From: Neckera pumila
Taxonomy: Eukaryota > Streptophyta > Bryopsida > Hypnales > Neckeraceae
Direction: 5' to 3'
Assembly: GCA_963969595.1 (NCBI GenBank)
Contig: OZ018415.1
Coordinates: 2,480,001 to 2,544,000 of the forward strand
Length of the DNA stretch: 64,000 nt
Made by a program: the position numbers and the translations under genes. This document shows positions 1 through 12,030 of the stretch, piece by piece; the first letter of the stretch is position 1, and every line of letters starts with the position of its first letter. Below the pieces are notes generated by a model. It had not been told where the DNA came from, ran no database searches, and saw only the letters and a program-made list of their open reading frames with translations.

Positions 1-110
1 TCATCCAACGGAATGGATGAATGAATACCGATTAGTGGACTTGAATCATCCAACGGAATGGATGAATGAATACCGATTAGCGGACTTGAACCATCCATCC
101 AAATGGATGA
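1..110. repeat. 45-bp tandem repeat, two and a half units
   Basis: Two near-identical 45-bp units (1-45 and 46-90) differ at one base and are followed by a diverged partial third unit. Each unit contains the motif GGAATGGATGAATGAATACC. The array may extend beyond the left edge of the window. No coding frame or promoter role is evident. Confidence 0.85.
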
Positions 111-225
111 CTTTCAAATCTGTTCAAAACCAAATATGGGTGTTGTTTTCGACACTTTCTCGACATACATTTATTACTTTGGATGAGCCATAAATGAAAT
201 ATTCTATCTCAAAAGATCATATTAG

Positions 226-772
226 GGCCGCTTTACACCAAGAAGCTGGGCCAATTTCTTGTGTCAAAATCTTGACTTTTGATTGGACAAAAGGTTGAAA
301 TCAGCTCCAACTCCTTTACACCAAGAAGCCGGGTCAATTTGGTGGATTGAATTTTTTATTCCAAAAAGACAAGAGCTGACATGGCCCAAGCTCACTGAAT
401 TGGATGCACCAAAAATGGGAGGCCAATTCTTGGCCTTAAGGCCAATGTCAAATTTCAATTAAAAAAATCTTTTTTATAAAAAATTATTTTTTTCAATAGA
501 TCATTACCATTGGATTTTGTGCAATCGGCTTCATGGGAAATTGGATCGGCCTCTAGCTGTAAAGTGGCCCTGAAAATTTCAACCCTTCTTTTTTTTTTTT
601 ATAGGTTTTATTGAATCGGCCCAGCTTCTTGGCCTTTACATATGAGAGAATTGGCCCTGTTATAATCTTATTCTAATGAGTAGTTGAGGCCAGCCTCCAG
701 CTCAAAAGGGGTTGAAATTTTGTGCAATTGGCTTGAAGGAGAATTGGCCCAGCTTTTTGGTGTAAAGCGGCC
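226..772. mobile_element. Non-autonomous inverted-repeat element (MITE-like), 547 bp
   Basis: The ends are inverted repeats of about 31 bp. The left end starts GGCCGCTTTACACCAAGAAG, and the right end is its reverse complement with one or two changes. Further copies of the same terminal motif occur inside, near 313-340, 519-573 and 609-660, in both orientations, so the element is built of subterminal repeats. There is no transposase frame; the 64-residue frame at 264-458 on the minus strand is not recognisable. No clean target duplication is visible (left flank ...ATTAG, right flank TTTAATA...), so the superfamily is left open. Confidence 0.7.
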
Positions 773-779
773 TTTAATA

Positions 780-3290
780 TATATCCAAACCATGACTAGT
801 TGACTTTTATTTTTGCATTTATGTAAAAGTACATTATTAGTTATAGGAACTTGTATTCAATTATTTTTAGCAACTTTTTTTATTTCTCATGTTGACCAAG
901 AATCAATATATATATGGCTCACATTACATCATGAGAAGCATAGACAAATTTTAATGAATTTATAGACCAATATAAAAACTTAAAAACACATTTATTGATT
1001 TAACTATGAAGAAAGGTCTTATAGGAGGAAGACTACATACCCATAGCTTTTATGGTAAAATAAATTATATGAAAAAAATTCAATCATACGATCTTCATTT
1101 TTGCAAATTTTCAAGTTCTATCCATCTCTGTATAAATTGTATCATACAGCACAAACCATCAAGAAGCCAAGCTAGTTACATAACTAAAGAATAGACAAAA
1201 TTTGTTTTTTTGTGTTTATGTTTTTCAAATACACTCTATCGAAAATGGATGTTATGCTCATGAGTTTCTAAAATTAAATTGAGAGAATAAGTATTCATAG
1301 TTTGATTGGTGAATTCTAGAATATTTTTGAAAATGTAGAGAATTTGTTTAGCATAGTGCATAAGTTTTTATATTGCATTGTATTAGCCGTTTTCATTGTT
1401 ATCCAAGATTTTCAAATCATCACCTATGAAACTAGGACCTACTAGATTTTGCAAGGAAACATATTTACATAATTACATAAAATTATATTAGATTTTCAAA
1501 CTATTTTAAAACAAAACATTTTGTAAATGGACTATTCAAAGTCACAATGCATCAATGCACTTCAAAATTTTAAAACAAGCAAAGGGAGAAAAGATTGAAA
1601 ACGGAGTATTGAGCATAAATTTATAACACATATATGTTACATATCATATATGTTATGTTATTTATAACACATACATAAATTGATTATATAATCTAAACTA
1701 ATTATTTGGATGGTTGAGTTTTTATATTTGTAATTTTTGTATTTGTATTTTGATTAATTACAACACTACAATTTTTGGGATTTTAATTTTAATTAATATT
1801 AGATGATTTGAAGTTGTAGATGTGGTTTATATAAGAATATTTATATAAACTTTATAGGTCAAATGTAAAAATACAAATGGACCTAGTACACCATCAAAAT
1901 GTTGTCATTGTTTGGCCAATTTTTTTATTAAACAAGAGGTTTCATAATTTCAAATGATTTGAAAGACAATTCAACATTTAAGAAAAATAGAATTCCAACC
2001 TTTCGTTTAAATGTTCATAAATTTAAAAGATTTGAAAGATTTATTATAATTGTACACTCAACATTTTATAAATGATTGAGGAATAGAAACATGTTTCTTA
2101 TTTTAGAGTGCTTAATTTTGTATCTTGTGACTTCTTCACACTAATTCAGGATCCATGATTCCTTATATAAATTCAAAAATTTTAAATTTAATCATTCAAT
2201 ATAATTAAAGTTCATGTGTTTTCTTTGAGGTGAAAAATGAAGGGTGGAGCTCCCCACTTCATTGAAGCTCATGGTACTTTCTAGAGGGATTTGACAAGTG
2301 GTGAGGACCAATGACTAAGACAACAAAGATGGGATTAAGGTAGGCGGCTCTGAAACCGACCATTTAAAGGCTGATCTGCCTTTTTCATGTGGTTCTTTGG
2401 ATGGGAATATTTTTAGCTCATTTTTCAAAGAAAGAGAAATAGATGAGGAATCTAACACAAGTCGTTTCATATTTTTTGAAGGATTTTTGAATTAGTTATG
2501 AATTTTCAAATGAGATGTGTCATAGGTCCCTATTTATGACTCTAGGTCTTTCATGAACCATTCACTTGCAATTCTAAAGAAAGATCGCAAAAGCAAAGAG
2601 AATGATTGGCTCTTGCAATTAATAATGCTTTTTTTCTTGATTCATTCAATGACTATAGTGTTTACTTTTAGAACTACTTCAGGTCCATTTCACAACCATT
2701 TATACGGGCGGTTCTTAATGCCTGTGCGATTACAGAGCCCCCTACCTTACTTTAAATGGTACTCCAAAACATTAGATGAGATTTGAGGCATTGGAGGCCC
2801 GTTTCAGGCTTGTTCCCAAATCTAACCTGATTTTGTGAACAGTCGGTACAGGTTGTCAAAATTTTCTTCTTTCAATTTTTACTTTTTTTCAAAAGAGCAA
2901 ATTTTTTTCCCCAAATATCATTTTTGGCAATTTTTTTTTTTCAAAAATGACATGGCACCATTTCGATCACATCAGCCAGCTACTTCCCTTGCGTTCCCGC
3001 AGTCTGGGAACACAAAGGAACTCGCAGTCTTCCAAAGGCCTCAATCTTCCCAAATGTGGTTATTTAGTATCGATGGATAATTAGCCAATATGAGAATTAG
3101 GATATCCAATCTAACAATGCTATTGCATACTACAAATGCTACAATGCCAAAACTACAACTAGTGTTGAATATTTCTATTATAAATAATTTAGACTGTACT
3201 AAAAAATCAATTTAGGATTATAGTAGTCCTTTGAGCTAACCTTCTACAGAGGTAGGATTTATTTGTTTTACCTCACCTGTAGAGAAAAAA
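780..3290. other. AT-rich intergenic DNA, no gene recognised
   Basis: Only short scattered frames occur here (longest 81 residues at 2835-3080), with no recognisable motifs or splice-linked exons. The part from about 2230 to 3070 is less AT-rich than its surroundings and could be a decayed gene or transposon, but I could not identify it. Confidence 0.5.
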
Positions 3291-3294
3291 TTAC

Positions 3295-3560
3295 GATTCA
3301 CCCCCTATTTTGGATCATGGTGAACTGACCCCCCTCACTTGGCCCACTCAAGTCATTCGAGGTGTACATGTAAAAAGAAGACCCATTATTTTGTGCTTAA
3401 TTAATTTACCTCCTACACCTTTCCTAGCTAATTTGGGCCTCTGATTACAAATATAAATTTAGAATTGCAAATTTTATCATGTATAGAAAATATAAAAATT
3501 CAACGCTTAGCTTTGAGGGAGAGTGAGGGGGTCAATTCACCCTGGCCCTATTTTTAGACC
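3295..3560. repeat. Small inverted-repeat element
   Basis: GGTGAACTGACCCCCCTCAC near 3330-3349 is mirrored by GTGAGGGGGTCAATTCACC near 3524-3542, and CCCTATTTT-type sequence lies just outside both arms. The whole resembles a foldback element of about 260 bp. No coding potential. Confidence 0.5.
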
Positions 3561-3889
3561 ATTAACTTGTAATTTTTGATTTCTCTTCTGTAATTCAAGA
3601 TTTTTGATTCTAAATATTATTCAAAATTTCCAAATGCAATCATCAATTGTCAATAGTTAATTAATGCACTTCTCCTAATTTCTCCAAGGTAAACTTTTGA
3701 GTGCACATTATATAGGTGTACACTATATATGGTGTAAAATATTTGTGGTGCAAATCAATTTATTGTGTTATTCTGAAATTTGAAAATCAGCAGGCCATGG
3801 TTATAGGGTTGAAAGTTCAAACGAAAATTAAAATAAGAAGTTTAAGAATTTTTCAACTTAATTTCAAATTAGAATAGAAACTAAGCTTG

Positions 3890-4290
3890 ATAGACTATAT
3901 TTTGTTTTGTTTTGTTTGTAACGTTGAGATATCCTAGACAATGTATCCCCCGGTTGTTTTTTTGGTATCGTCAAAAAGCTTTCTATGAGGAGGGGTAGTA
4001 CATGGGCTTTGTTATTTTTTTATTGATGGCAAAAAAATATTGAATTTTTTGTTTTTTAGGAATTAAAAAATTAGTAAATAGATTTTATTTTATTTTTATT
4101 TTATTATACTATGGCAATGGTACATACTAATCCATACCCTAAGTTAGGTTGTTTGTTTGTTTTGCTTGTTACATTGAGATCTCCAAGATCGTGGTTCCTC
4201 GATCACATTCTTGGTACAGTTTGAAAGCCCTTGGCAAGGAGGGATGCATGGACTTTTTTTTGTGACTTACCGACTCATGACAAAAAAGAT
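3890..4290 (-). repeat. Dispersed repeat, two tandem units (family also at 37.2 and 63.2 kb)
   Basis: Two units of roughly 200 bp each carry, on the minus strand, a segment reading AAGCCCATG...CCCTCC, then a GTACCAAG-like motif, then GATCTCAACGTAACAAACAA. The same arrangement occurs once at 37225-37470 and twice at 63208-63600 on the plus strand. The units appear as short minus-strand frames in other positions but are too diverged to be one protein. Confidence 0.65.
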
Positions 4291-4939
4291 ATTAAATTTG
4301 GAAGTTTTATGAGTTAAAAAATTAGAAATTTATTTTGAGTGCAAGAACAATGCAGGGCACTTTAATTGAATTGAAGTTAATCAAGTCTAGCTTCTAGTCT
4401 AGTTTAAAAATTTGAAATTTTATTGCAATTTGAACATGGCGTCAATACCAGAAAAATGCTAAAATTCTATTTATAGAATGATTTAGAACTTTAGTTTGTA
4501 CTAGACAATATTCTTCACCATATATAAAAATATATTACAATATACACTTGTTAAGAAAATTTCAGATCTTTTTATGTTAATTTTGTATCAGGTGTGAATT
4601 ACCTTCATTTTTTTGCAAAAATACATAATAATCTTCACAAAATAAATTGAAATTTTCATGACTTACAAATGACATGTAATTACATTTGCAAAAGATATAA
4701 GTATAAAGTTTTGTTGACCTATTGTGACAAAAATAGAATATCAAGAGTGTGAAGAAGTTTGAAGTTTGAGAGCACAAATTGCATATTCATATTCAGGCTT
4801 TCTTTTAGTTTTGTTTTGAGCAAACTCCAAGAATTTGTAAGAAAAATCCTTGGGCATTTAGGGGTTAATGTACGGTTTGAAGACAAATCAAAGTTATTTC
4901 TCAATCTGTTTTCAAGTTCAGTACACATTGATTTTTAAA

Positions 4940-5400
4940 CCTGTAACGTCACTGTGAAACACTAATTGTTTGATGGATGATAGAAAAAACTTCTATGCAA
5001 GATAGAAGTGCAAATGTCCATCCTTGAAGTTTTGTATGAAAAGGAGAGGTCTTGCACTGTATTTTCACATTTTGACCTCCAATGAGTGTTCTCGATTTTT
5101 TTTAAGCAAATGATTCACATGGTACCAAAGAAGGACAATTTCCACGGTGACTAGTCCGGCATTCAAAGGTTAATCCTATAAAGATAGGCTGGTCTCCGTG
5201 GAAATCATCCTTTTTGATACAGTGTGCAATTGTGCATCATCTACTTTTACAAAAACCAAAAGCACTCATTCAAGGACAAGCTACTATAGAAGGTCTCCCC
5301 TTTTTGCACAAAATTCCAAGCATGCAATTGCACTTTTGTTGTACGTGCAAAGATTCTTTGTCATTCATCGGACACTAAGTGTTCACGACAACATTACAAT
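4940..5400. mobile_element. Foldback (palindromic) element, about 460 bp
   Basis: The left half (about 4940-5165) is an imperfect inverted copy of the right half (about 5180-5400). The termini read TGTAACGTCACTGTGAAACA and, on the opposite strand, TGTAATGTTGTCGTGAACAC. The halves meet at the motif TTTCCACGG...CCGTGGAAA. Related sequence lies at 31750-32005, in the other duplication arm, and at 51545-51840. No transposase. Confidence 0.7.
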
Positions 5401-5405
5401 GGTAA

Positions 5406-5524
5406 GAGCAACCCCACTCCAACACGTTGAAGCCACTCTCTAAAGATCTGCACCATTGATCTTAGAAGATCAATGGTGCAGAATCTTTAAAGAGTGGTTT
5501 CAGCGTGTTGAAGTGGGGCTGCTC
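5406..5524. mobile_element. Tourist-like MITE, 119 bp, TAA target duplication
   Basis: An almost perfect palindrome begins GAGCAACCCCACTCCAACAC and ends with its complement GGAGTGGGGCTGCTC. TAA flanks it on both sides (5403-5405 and 5525-5527). Three-base TAA/TTA duplications and GAGC/GGGC-type ends are known for Tourist MITEs mobilised by PIF/Harbinger transposases. One arm of a relative lies at 36687. Confidence 0.85.
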
Positions 5525-6277
5525 TAATTTTTTTGGCACGAGACAATGATTACCTAGCCCACCATCAGCGGATTAGTAGCCCCCCTCGACTTGTCGGCAG
5601 GCCATCACTTGTTAAATGTTAACTCACCGCAGACATTTCCTGCACCCTACTACGAAATAACGTGCTACCACGGAGTAATTCAGAAGGCCAACCCCAGCGC
5701 ATTGGATTTTGAGTTCTTATGACCATCTCTTCCACACTTGAAGACGTCGGAGCTTCAGTTCATCATATCAGCGGGCCAAGCAACTTGCAGACTTCGGAGC
5801 GTAACACGCTACGGAGTAAGCTTTTTGATTTCCTTGGATGTCTGCACACATTGCTATAGCAGGTGTCTATCGTCACTAACTTAATCTAGCCTATGAATGT
5901 CATCTCATCGCTTTTTCACTCTGCAGCCTGCTAGCTAGATTGTTTGGTTAGAACGACACATGGCCCGCCAGTTTTATGTTTACGAGGATTGTAGTTAAGG
6001 GATTCGGTGTGCACACCGACAGTCTCAAAAACATTTGGGTGTTCGGATTCCCAGATGTACTGACCGATTGTGCACATGGAAGAATCTAGTGGGGAAATAA
6101 GCTGCTGTGTTGGGTCTGTCAAGGCATGATCGAATCTAGACATGTCCGTGGTGAGGTGCTCGTGTACCGACAGTGCTGGATCAAAAACCCTAACTCTGTG
6201 TTCGTCGATGTTTCCCATCGCCCAGTGTTGGCAGATTGTTGCGAGGTTGAGGGTGGTGGCAGCGAGTTGAGCAAGAC

Positions 6278-9200
6278 ATGGAGCTGCCAGGTCGAATACT
6301 GATGATAGTAGTCTGTTTCAGCGTTTTTGTGGAGCATATTGTCGCCCAAGGGTCGGGGGGGACTGCATTGCAGCGTGCGGAGCAGCTTCTGAATCAAACA
6401 GAACTCAATATTCGGCGCTTCGTGACGCAAGTCGAATCGAATGCTAGGAATTCTTGTGGTATGGATATATCCCTACCCCACGCTAGAAAATGTAGAGAGA
6501 TTCTGGAATTGTGAGCTGCTGACACTGGGTCGGTACAAATGTATGAGGGGTCAATCGATAAGAATTCTAGAAATTGGTGACCCTAATCGAATTTGTAGTT
6601 GCTGGAAAGCTTCTTTGGGGGCCCGTTATTGATTGCTTTGTTTTGTTTTGTTTTGAAATAGCTAGGGATGACAACACTGTAAGATGAAGCAGAACTCTAT
6701 TGCATAATGTGATTTTGAGGGATCTCATCGACCTTTGGTTTTATGAATACGCCAAGGTCTTCTAGATGTCAGATAGAACTTTTGTTGCCTTTGATACCCT
6801 ACAGAAGGCCGGGTCTGCAACGCGGGTCCTCCATAGTTCCTGGCCGCCTAAAGCATGTGCGTTGTCCAGAAATTAGGGTTTAAGTTGAGCAAATAGTTGG
6901 TTTGAATTGTGACGCTGAGTTGTTCCTCTGATGGGAAGTGCAGCTTTGTTGAGTAACTGTAATGCGACCTCATCCTGTAGCCGCCTTTCATGCCCCAAGT
7001 TCGCTACCAGAGAGCAATTTTCTGGCTATGATTGCCAGAAGGTTCTGCAGAACTCCAATTGTAAGAACAACTGCCCATGGAGAAGCTTTGACTTCTCCCG
7101 AAGTTTTCTACGGTTAGTTTATAACTTCACCACTACTCATCAGGTCCGTTTCTGTCAATGGAGGCTGTCAAACCTCGTTAAACCCAATTTGTAGGTTTGT
7201 TACCGCATTGGGCACAATGTGTGATTCTCGTTGCCTCACAGTAAGAAGTTATCCCTAATTTAGAGTTGTGTGGTGTAATTCTGAAACTGCCCTCTTCTGC
7301 GGGAAGCTCTGACACCCCTAACGTGATACAGAAAGCGCGCTGAATAGTTGAGTGAGGAGAATCTGAATCTCAGTACATAATTTTCTTTTTTTTCTTTTTT
7401 CTTTTTTGAATCGCAATCTTGATGCAGTGTTGCTGGACTGGACCGCTACAATATCAGTGACGGACAATTAGAAGGAATTTGTGCTCAGAGGAATTTGGAC
7501 CCCTTCTTCAGCACTCTCTCGAACAAGACTGACTTCTTTCGGTTATTTTTCGGATCCGTGGATGGCACCACTCGGATTTTTCCAGGAGCGGTAATGTTTG
7601 TAGAAAACCCATGCTGACATTTGTTCCCTAGGTGGCGTCATTTTTGAGGACACGCTTTAAGACAAAGAATACTTTTTCAGCTTTTTCAGTGTAAGCATTT
7701 TAGCATAATTATGTAGGGTTTAGGGTTTTTTTGGAGAATTTTGTTGCTGTGGAGAGATCACTTTGGAGACGGAGCAATCCTGAGCACGAACTTTAAAGTG
7801 GGAGATTGTAGACCACATTGACAATAGACAATCCCATTCCCATCTAAAAACCAGTGGTCACAGACATTGATGCTTACGCCACTTGCAAACAAAGTGTTTG
7901 AATAGAGGACTTGCTGTTCCTAATGGTTTTAGTATCCTCTATTAAGTTCTAGAAGTTCTGAATTGGGAAATGGGATAATGTCATGTGCAGGATGAAGCCG
8001 ACTGCGGCGGCTATGATCCTCGAAGTCGACCATGGTAAGTCCCTGGGAAGACACCTAAACTCCTGAATCAACAGCTCCCAATCAAATTCACTCATTCCAT
8101 GTGATAATGTCACAAAGCACTCTCTGTTATGGTAGAAATACCATTTGCGTCACTTTAAGCCTTTTAACCAATATGGAGGAGTGTGCTGCCTTTGGGAGAT
8201 CACTCGAGAGAGCTTTGGAGAGATCATTTTCGGTGCAAGAGTTGAGCTCACTTGAGATCGGGTTTTTATTTATCACTATGTATTAATTTGTTATGCAACT
8301 TCTAAGTGAAAGGTTTTTATCATTACAAGCTTGCTAGTAGAATACCTATTTTCATCCAAAGATAAGTGGTCATGGACATTTTGCTTAGTCTTATTTAAGG
8401 TCCATTAGACTTGTGTTGGTTATCAGACATAACCCTCTCCTCCAAACTAGATCAATGAAGACCTTCAAATCTTAAAGATCTATTGCTCTTTCAAAGAGTG
8501 TGGAAAGGATGGAGGTAATATTCTAGACCACCCTTCCATTGTCCATCCTTGTTGTGCAACAACAATGAAAGTGAAAGGAGAGTTATTGTTGCTTTGGGCA
8601 CATATGGCATTTTGGGTGCAGCAAGAATTAACAAACTAACCAAGCCTTGGCATTTATTCCAAGGGTGACATCCTTGCCAATGGTGAAGGGTTTGTTTCCC
8701 GTATTGAATTAGGTGATTGTGCTTTGTTATGAAAATGAAAGGAGAGGGTTATGAATTGATGAGTTGTCGATAGTATGAGTCAATTAATATAGGTGACAAG
8801 ATTATGTCCCTCAAGGTTTTGTCATTCTCAATCTTGGTCCCCACATTTTAATTTGCATCAATGGGGAAGGATCATTTTTGGTGGTGGTGATCTTGGTACA
8901 ACAACTCATCCTTTTTCCAGGTATCTAACATCAACAAAAGTTAAGAAGGTTGTTATGGTACTTATAGACCGAGGATCCACAATGACCACAACATATTCAG
9001 GCACAAGCCGTGACAACCGCTTGGGAGGAGCGTTTGAAATTACAAAGGCTTTCTTGAATACAACCACTCAAGACGATTATGTTAACATCTTCTTATTTGA
9101 TCATGTAACAGTGGAACCACTCTCTGAAAGAGCAGTAAGTACTATGAACCACCTATCCCAAATTTTATTATTTGCTTTTTGTTGACTCTGGAAGAAAGGG

Positions 9201-12012
9201 AAGGAAGAATATATTTTATCTACACAAGCTACAGCTACAATGAAGAATGTCATATTTGTTATTTTGGTTAAATTTCCATATAATAGCACATTTGGAGAAA
9301 TACGAGTTTAGGTTGCATGTATAAATAGGAAGTTTCAAAATGTCCGCCTAAAACTAGACCTATGCGAGTCTTAGATTTGAGCTCAAGGGTTTTAGCCATA
9401 GGGTTTAGGTTTTAAGTAGGCAACTACAAAGTTATCCACTTTAGTACTTCAAGATTCTAACTTTTTAGAATTGGATCCCATTTTGGCATAGCAAAATTTG
9501 TTGAAATAATGATTATGGCCAATCACATGTGCTCAAGGGTTCTCTAGGATACAAGATGGAGAACAAAATTAGCTTCATGTGTTCTTTTCAAAGCTAAAAT
9601 GCCAAGAGTTTTTTGTTCCAGAAGCACTTAATTGGTTTTGAATGATGAGAAGAGTCTACTATTAGAGTGCTTGTCTTTATGTTTCTAGATGCCCATTTGG
9701 AATTAGATCTTTAGTTGTCCAAGAATTTTTAACTCTAAATCAAAGCTCCTTTGAGCAACTTGAAAGTTAGGACATTAGAACTTGAACATGTCATTTTGAC
9801 CTGGAAATTTGCTAAAACAATGAATACAACTATGAAGTGAGAAAATTTGAGTAAGTTTTTCTCATCCAAGGTGTTTTTTTTTGCACATTTTTGTGCAATC
9901 ACTTTGGACCATGATAATTCTAAAGATGGTAGTCCGCATGAGTTCCAAATCTTCTTATTGCAAATTTGCATTTGTTTTTTGCTAGTCAAAAAATTGCACC
10001 CTAGTCCATAGTATGAAATAAGTTGCATCTATTTTGCAACTATACTATGAAATAAGTTACAATGTCACTTTTATAGCTGTATCGATTTTATAGGGTTTCT
10101 CGAGGTAACATAGCCAATTGTTGAGTACAATATTTGATTTTGGCTCACGTGCAATACTCTTGACAATGTGTGTGCAGGTGAGAGTGACAAACCAAACTAT
10201 GCACCCTGAGTTTGGGAATTTCACAGCTGATCTTGACTTGTCGAAACAAAACCCGGCCACCACTGTAGATTCTGCATCTAATGCTACCAAGGCCATCAAC
10301 GAAGCGATTACAAATGTAGAAAGTAACACAAACATCACAAACGATTACCTCAAGGTCTGCACATCTCCTCGCGCATCCTCAATATTTGAAAGATTCGCAG
10401 TTATTTAGTTCTCAACTTTATGCGCTAAATAACCAATCTGGGCTGAGGAGTCCAAGTTAAGTTGTGTATTCAGAGTTTGGGATTTTAACGTTCTAATTTC
10501 TGACAGGTGATACTAGTTATCACAGATGGCAAATTTGTGGATGCGACGAGAAGCTCTCCATTACCATGGGACTTGATCAAACAGAACAACATGAACCTGT
10601 TTGTGTATATGTACCCGCCCTCAAATTCGACCTTCATTCCAAGTAACTTCAGCCAGCCATTTTGTGGTGCTCGAGGATATTTTGGGACCCTGAAAGAAAC
10701 CGCTTCTCAGAATCCGTTGCTGGCCTTGCAAGCATTCTATTCATTCCTGGCGAACATTCATTCTAGTTTCATGGGTGATAAAATTGACTACAGCACTCAG
10801 TTTTTGGATTATGGCGAGGTGGATAACCAGACGTTCGCTCTGAGCAAGGCTGGTATGTGGTCCAAAGTTTGCAGCAGCATTTTCTAATACATGCTGTTCA
10901 TCTTCATGTTTGTTTCATTAACTTCATGACGGGTTAATCGTTGACGGACCAAAGGATACTTGGTTTGAAAATGACCAATTCGAATGATCATACTGTGGAG
11001 AATTTAATACAGATGAGGACAAATTTTTGATCCCCAGACTCAGGGAAGAACATTGTATGTATTGATAGAAAAGAAAATTTGGACAAATGTAAAGGACTTC
11101 CTCATGTGTTGCGCTCAATAACATGAACCGACTTGGCAGTTTAGTGGTGATTCTTTGAATACTTACAATAGGCAGTTTTTGACAGCTTTCAGCGACAACG
11201 GGGAGCTCCTGGGTGTTGCGAGTATTGGCCTCTTCAAGACTAAGCTGCTTGATCTTTACCGTATTGATGGGGATGCAATTGAAGGTGCCTTGAAATTAAG
11301 ATCAAATCCTGAGATTAATTTCAATGCGTCCAGAGACCTTAACACTCCTACCTGCCTCAACCAGGTGCTTATCATGCCTCCTGGGTTTGTTCATCTCATT
11401 TTATGTGTAATTGTTGAAATTTTACATAGCATAAATCTATACCTGTCCTCTTTTCTAGAACTTTGTGTGAATGAATAGGGCAGAGGTTTTGACGCTCAGA
11501 ATCGCGCCAATCAACGAAATTCACGATTGTGAGGGAATGTGACTGCCAAGCAAACATAGAACAACCATCTTGGATACCCTGATTCTTCCTTGAACTAGCA
11601 GTTGGGCCTGAGGTGTTTGCCAAAATTGTTATGCTTCTGTTACCTCTTATGACTGCTTTTCCTTTGAAATTTTAAAATCTTTTTTTATGTTGAGTTGCAG
11701 ACTCGAGCTGCTTGCAACTCTTCTCCATCATACGACAGTATCGTATGTTCAAGCAGTTCAGAATATGACATCACGAGCCTCTCACAGCTGAGCTGCTGCG
11801 GTGTCTGTAAGAGCGAGGATAAAACACCTGCTTTAAGAAGAGCAATAGGCATCGGGGTGGGGGTTGGCATTGCAGGGCTACTTCTCTTATCTGCTGCTGG
11901 TTTCTTCTTTCACAGGAAATGCAAGGAAATGGTCGAAATAAAAAAAATTACAGATGCCAACATGCCATATTACCCTGAATCCCCCCGACGAGCCAACAAC
12001 ACGCCTGGGTAG
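6278..12012 (+). CDS. Alpha2-delta-like VWA_N/VWA/Cache-like membrane protein, intact copy
   Basis: Nine exons join in frame: 6278-6491, 6944-7112, 7428-7590, 7991-8034, 8921-9134, 10178-10354, 10507-10852, 11186-11364 and 11701-12012. They give 605 residues. All introns are GT-AG and phases match at every junction. Residues 1-24 are a signal peptide ending near HIVAQ. A VWA_N-like region follows, rich in cysteine, and ends in YDPRSRPWY (190-198), a hallmark of the alpha2-delta/CACHD1 family. The VWA domain runs from about 207 to 420, with a non-canonical metal site DRGST at 213-217 (usual DxSxS) and VITDG at 331-335. A Cache-like stretch around 443-470 (NGELLGVASIGLF) comes next. One membrane helix lies near 550-572, with a short basic cytosolic tail. 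The family includes calcium-channel accessory subunits; the role in plants is unknown. At 605 residues it is shorter than the roughly 1000 usual for animal members. The start is the first ATG, giving a clean signal peptide. Exon boundaries are inferred from sequence and from the second copy. Confidence 0.87.
8428..8753. mobile_element. MITE-like insertion inside intron 4
   Basis: Perfect 14-bp inverted ends CATAACCCTCTCCT (8428-8441) and AGGAGAGGGTTATG (8740-8753) enclose about 300 bp with no coding frame. A decayed counterpart lies in intron 4 of the right-arm copy (about 27755-28095). A further related copy lies in intron 6 of that copy (about 26157-26517). No clear target duplication was seen. 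Confidence 0.65.
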
Positions 12013-12030
12013 AGCCACTTTGTTTGTCGA

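Larger units (their letters stand above)
4370..12030 (+). repeat. Left arm of a large inverted duplication
   Basis: This stretch matches the reverse complement of 24604-32580. The match covers the nine exons and introns of the alpha2-delta-like gene, about 700 bp upstream of it, and further upstream DNA around 4370-4960 (matching 32000-32580). It stops about 20 bp after the stop codon, at 12030 on this side and 24604 on the other. Introns are shared, so the duplication was of DNA rather than RNA. The arms differ by point changes and by insertions, including an extra 780 bp or so at 30960-31740 and an extra 360 bp or so in intron 6 of the right arm. Confidence 0.85.

Noticed and set aside
1..110. 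Direct repeats considered as a CRISPR array or centromeric satellite
   Set aside because: Units are head-to-tail without spacers and there are fewer than three; the sequence is plant nuclear DNA.
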